From Veillonella parvula (lineage in GTDB: Bacteria; Bacillota; Negativicutes; Veillonellales; Veillonellaceae), in assembly GCA_947096075.1 (NCBI GenBank), contig CAMUQE010000002.1, forward strand, positions 1-33,558: DNA of 33,558 bases. Reading direction: 5' to 3'. Below, one piece after another: positions 31,528 through 33,558 of this stretch. Numbering within the stretch: the stretch's first letter is position 1; the number at the start of each line of letters is the position of its first letter. Position numbers and translations under genes: made by a program. The notes below the pieces were generated by a model. It was not told the DNA's origin. It saw nothing but the letters and a program-made list of their open reading frames with translations, and searched no databases.

Positions 31528-32559
31528 ATGAAAAAACCTAATATTGCAATTCTAGGTGCTACTGGTGCAGTAGGTGCTGAATTTATTACACTTATTGAAG
31601 AACGTAACTTTCCTTATGAAAACTTAAAACTATTAGCTTCCGCTCGTTCTGCAGGTACAGAACTTACTGTGAATGGTAAAACATATATTGTAGAAGAAGC
31701 AAAACCTGAATCTTTTGATAATATTGATATTGCGCTATTTGCAGGTGGCTCTATATCTAAAACATTAGCGCCAGAAGCCGCTAAACGCGGTGCTATTGTA
31801 ATCGATAACTCTAGTGCATTCCGTATGGATCCTGAAGTTCCACTCGTAGTACCAGAAGTTAACCCAGAAGATATCTTGAAACATAAAGGTATCATTGCAA
31901 ATCCTAACTGCTCTACAATTATCATGAGTTTAGGATTAAAACCTCTTCATGATCTCTCTCCAATTAAACGTGTAGTTGTAAGTACATACCAAGCTGTATC
32001 TGGGGCAGGTAAAGAAGGTATTGAAGAACTTGAAAATCAAGTAAAACAATATACTGCAGGCGAAGAAATGACAGCAAATCTGTTGCCAACCGGCTCTGCT
32101 CCTAAACACTATCCTGTAGCATTCAACTTATTGCCACAAATTGATGTGTTCTTAGAAAATGATTATACTAAAGAAGAAATGAAGATGGTTTACGAAACGC
32201 AAAAAATTCTTCATGACGAAACTATTCAAGTAGTCCCAACTACAGTTCGTGTTCCTGTATATCGCTCCCATTCTGAATCTGTCTTGGTAGAAACAGCAGA
32301 ACCTGTATCTGTAGAGGCTTTCAAGGTGGCATGTGAAAAATTCCCTGGGTTACAAGTTAAAGATAATCCTGCTGAACAAATTTACCCTATGCCATTGTAT
32401 ACATCTAATCAAAACAACTGTGAAATTGGTCGTATTCGTAAAGACTTATATAATGACAAAGGTATGAACTTCTGGATTGTAGGGGATCAAATTCGTAAAG
32501 GTGCAGCTCTTAACGCGTTGCAAATTGCTGAGTACTTGGTGGAAAAACAAGCATTTTAA
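31528..32559 (+). CDS. asd: aspartate-semialdehyde dehydrogenase
   Basis: Converts aspartyl phosphate to aspartate semialdehyde, used both by DapA (lysine branch) and by Hom (threonine/methionine branch). AAGGAG at 31514-31519 selects the ATG at 31528 over an in-frame GTG at 31510. The 343-residue protein has GATGAVG (10-16) for NADP, the active-site C128 in NPNCSTI, SGAGKEG near 157-163, and the catalytic histidine in VPVYRSHSESV (about 246-256). Because it lies in a riboswitch-controlled operon, lysine would also reduce supply for threonine unless a second asd exists. Confidence 0.97.
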   Translation: MKKPNIAILGATGAVGAEFITLIEERNFPYENLKLLASARSAGTELTVNGKTYIVEEAKPESFDNIDIALFAGGSISKTLAPEAAKRGAIVIDNSSAFRMDPEVPLVVPEVNPEDILKHKGIIANPNCSTIIMSLGLKPLHDLSPIKRVVVSTYQAVSGAGKEGIEELENQVKQYTAGEEMTANLLPTGSAPKHYPVAFNLLPQIDVFLENDYTKEEMKMVYETQKILHDETIQVVPTTVRVPVYRSHSESVLVETAEPVSVEAFKVACEKFPGLQVKDNPAEQIYPMPLYTSNQNNCEIGRIRKDLYNDKGMNFWIVGDQIRKGAALNALQIAEYLVEKQAF

Positions 32560-32580
32560 TCTATCAAGGGGAGGACATAT

Positions 32581-33468
32581 ATGAAAACCTTTGGTCGAGT
32601 GTTAACAGCTATGGTGACATCCTTTAATAGTGATGGATCCGTAAATATTGAAAATTGTGTTGCTATCGCCAATCATCTGTTAGATAATGGCTCTAATGGT
32701 CTTGTGGTTTGTGGCACAACGGGTGAAAACCCAACTATGTCTAGAGACGAAAAATTAGCTCTATTTAATGCGATTGCAAAAGAATGTGGACATAAAGGTT
32801 CGATTATTGCTAACGTAGGTAGTAACGATACAATGGCTTCTGCAGAATTTGTAAAGGAAGTCTCTAAAATCGATGGTATCGATGGTTTGCTAGTTGTAGT
32901 ACCTTATTACAATAAACCGAACCAACAAGGCCAATATTTGCATTTTAAAACTATTGCAGAAGCTACTACATTGCCAATTATGGTGTATAATGTACCAAGT
33001 CGTGTAGGGACAGGTATTTTCCCAACTACCTTAGTTCAACTACATAACGAATATCCACATATTTGTGCTATCAAAGAGGCAAGTGGTAATTTAATGATTG
33101 CTTCTGAAATTAAGCGTTTAATGCCTGGAGATGATTTCATGGTATATAGTGGGGACGATGGTCTTACATTACCGATGTTATCTGTTGGAGGATGTGGAGT
33201 TGTATCTGTAGTATCTCATGTAGCAGGCAAAGATATGAATGCTATGATTCAAGCTTATGAATCTGGCCATAACTACGAAGCGATTCGTATTCATCAAGCT
33301 TTATCAGAAATTATAAAAGCTATGTTCATCACCACAAATCCGATTCCTGTTAAATATGCAGCCCGTAAAATTGGCTTACCTGTGGGAAAATTTAATTTAC
33401 CAATGTGTGAACCAACGGCTGATGAAGCAGCATATATTGATAAAGCATTAGCAGAATATCTAAAATAA
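32581..33468 (+). CDS. dapA: 4-hydroxy-tetrahydrodipicolinate synthase
   Basis: Condenses pyruvate with aspartate semialdehyde, the first committed step of the diaminopimelate/lysine pathway. The 295-residue TIM-barrel protein has GTTGENPTMS (about 43-52), Y109-Y110 in VPYYNKPN, Y136 in VYNVPSRVG, and the Schiff-base lysine K165 in AIKEASGN. These align with E. coli Y107, Y133 and K161. GGGGAGG precedes the ATG. Feedback inhibition by lysine, common in Gram-negative enzymes and often absent in Gram-positive ones, cannot be judged here. Last gene of the dapB-asd-dapA operon. Confidence 0.97.
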   Translation: MKTFGRVLTAMVTSFNSDGSVNIENCVAIANHLLDNGSNGLVVCGTTGENPTMSRDEKLALFNAIAKECGHKGSIIANVGSNDTMASAEFVKEVSKIDGIDGLLVVVPYYNKPNQQGQYLHFKTIAEATTLPIMVYNVPSRVGTGIFPTTLVQLHNEYPHICAIKEASGNLMIASEIKRLMPGDDFMVYSGDDGLTLPMLSVGGCGVVSVVSHVAGKDMNAMIQAYESGHNYEAIRIHQALSEIIKAMFITTNPIPVKYAARKIGLPVGKFNLPMCEPTADEAAYIDKALAEYLK

Positions 33469-33479
33469 AATATTAGTAT

Positions 33480-33524
33480 AAAATAAAAACCAGTAACTAC
33501 ATTGTAGCTACTGGTCTTTATTTT
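33480..33524. terminator. strong bidirectional terminator after dapA
   Basis: A long near-perfect hairpin: AAAATAAA (33480-33487), ACCAGTA and CTAC on the left pair with GTAG, TACTGGT and TTTATTTT (33517-33524) on the right, around an ATT loop, with three single-base mismatches. T-rich and A-rich ends suit termination in both directions. The remaining 34 bp of the window show no gene. Confidence 0.85.
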
Positions 33525-33558
33525 ATACTACAATCACTGTTATTTTTGATTAGAGTCA

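Noticed and set aside
1..33558. Insertion sequence, prophage, CRISPR array or defence island
   Set aside because: No transposase, integrase, cas-like gene, regular spaced repeats or tRNA was found; genes are housekeeping types with uniform base composition.

Overview
The window is a densely packed, AT-rich chromosomal segment of housekeeping and biosynthetic genes. All but one of about 39 genes lie on the + strand. Gene content and order (efp, Asp23-family genes, nusB, xseA-xseB-ispA, tlyA, argR, recN) follow the Firmicutes pattern known from Bacillus and Clostridium. Combined with a block for late cobalamin synthesis, this suggests the class Negativicutes, most likely Veillonella or a close relative. 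The organism call is inference: there is no rRNA gene or other decisive marker. No mobile elements, CRISPR arrays, tRNAs or rRNAs were seen.

Layout. 1-4.4 kb: a heterodimeric ABC exporter and an RNA ribose methyltransferase, closed by a terminator. 4.5-9.06 kb: a YdjC-type deacetylase, a flippase-like membrane protein, then pheB-hom-thrB (homoserine and phosphohomoserine synthesis). 9.1-10.4 kb: htpX and ndk. 10.5-18.2 kb: late cobamide assembly with pduO, cobU, cobQ, cbiB, cobS, pduX, cobD and a cobC-like phosphatase. It is interrupted by one reverse-strand gene of unknown function (11045-11380). 18.2-20.6 kb: an RsuA-type pseudouridine synthase, an M24 aminopeptidase and efp. 20.7-28.0 kb: a long run of two Asp23/Gls24 proteins, nusB, a TsaD paralogue, xseA-xseB-ispA, a YuiD-type membrane protein, tlyA, nadK and an mnmM-like methyltransferase. 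28.0-30.4 kb: a long AT-rich intergenic region, argR and recN. 30.4-33.5 kb: a lysine-riboswitch-controlled dapB-asd-dapA operon ending in a strong bidirectional terminator.

How the genes connect. PduX and CobD can turn threonine into aminopropanol phosphate. CbiB attaches it to adenosylcobyric acid made by CobQ, CobU activates the product, and CobS joins the lower-ligand nucleotide, with a CobC-like phosphatase nearby. PduO supplies the adenosyl group. No lower-ligand phosphoribosyltransferase (CobT/ArsAB) and no B12 riboswitch were found here. Asd, at the far end, makes the aspartate semialdehyde that feeds both Hom and DapA, so the threonine and lysine branches are both represented.

No wholly new defence or mobile system is evident. 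The best leads are regulatory: the lysine riboswitch with a visible antiterminator; terminators placed directly before the ribosome binding sites of the ydjC-type and first Asp23 genes; a 14-bp perfect palindrome over the argR promoter; and a recurring TGG-extended -10 element. Protein leads are the TsaD paralogue, the ydjC/flippase pair and the lone reverse-strand gene.
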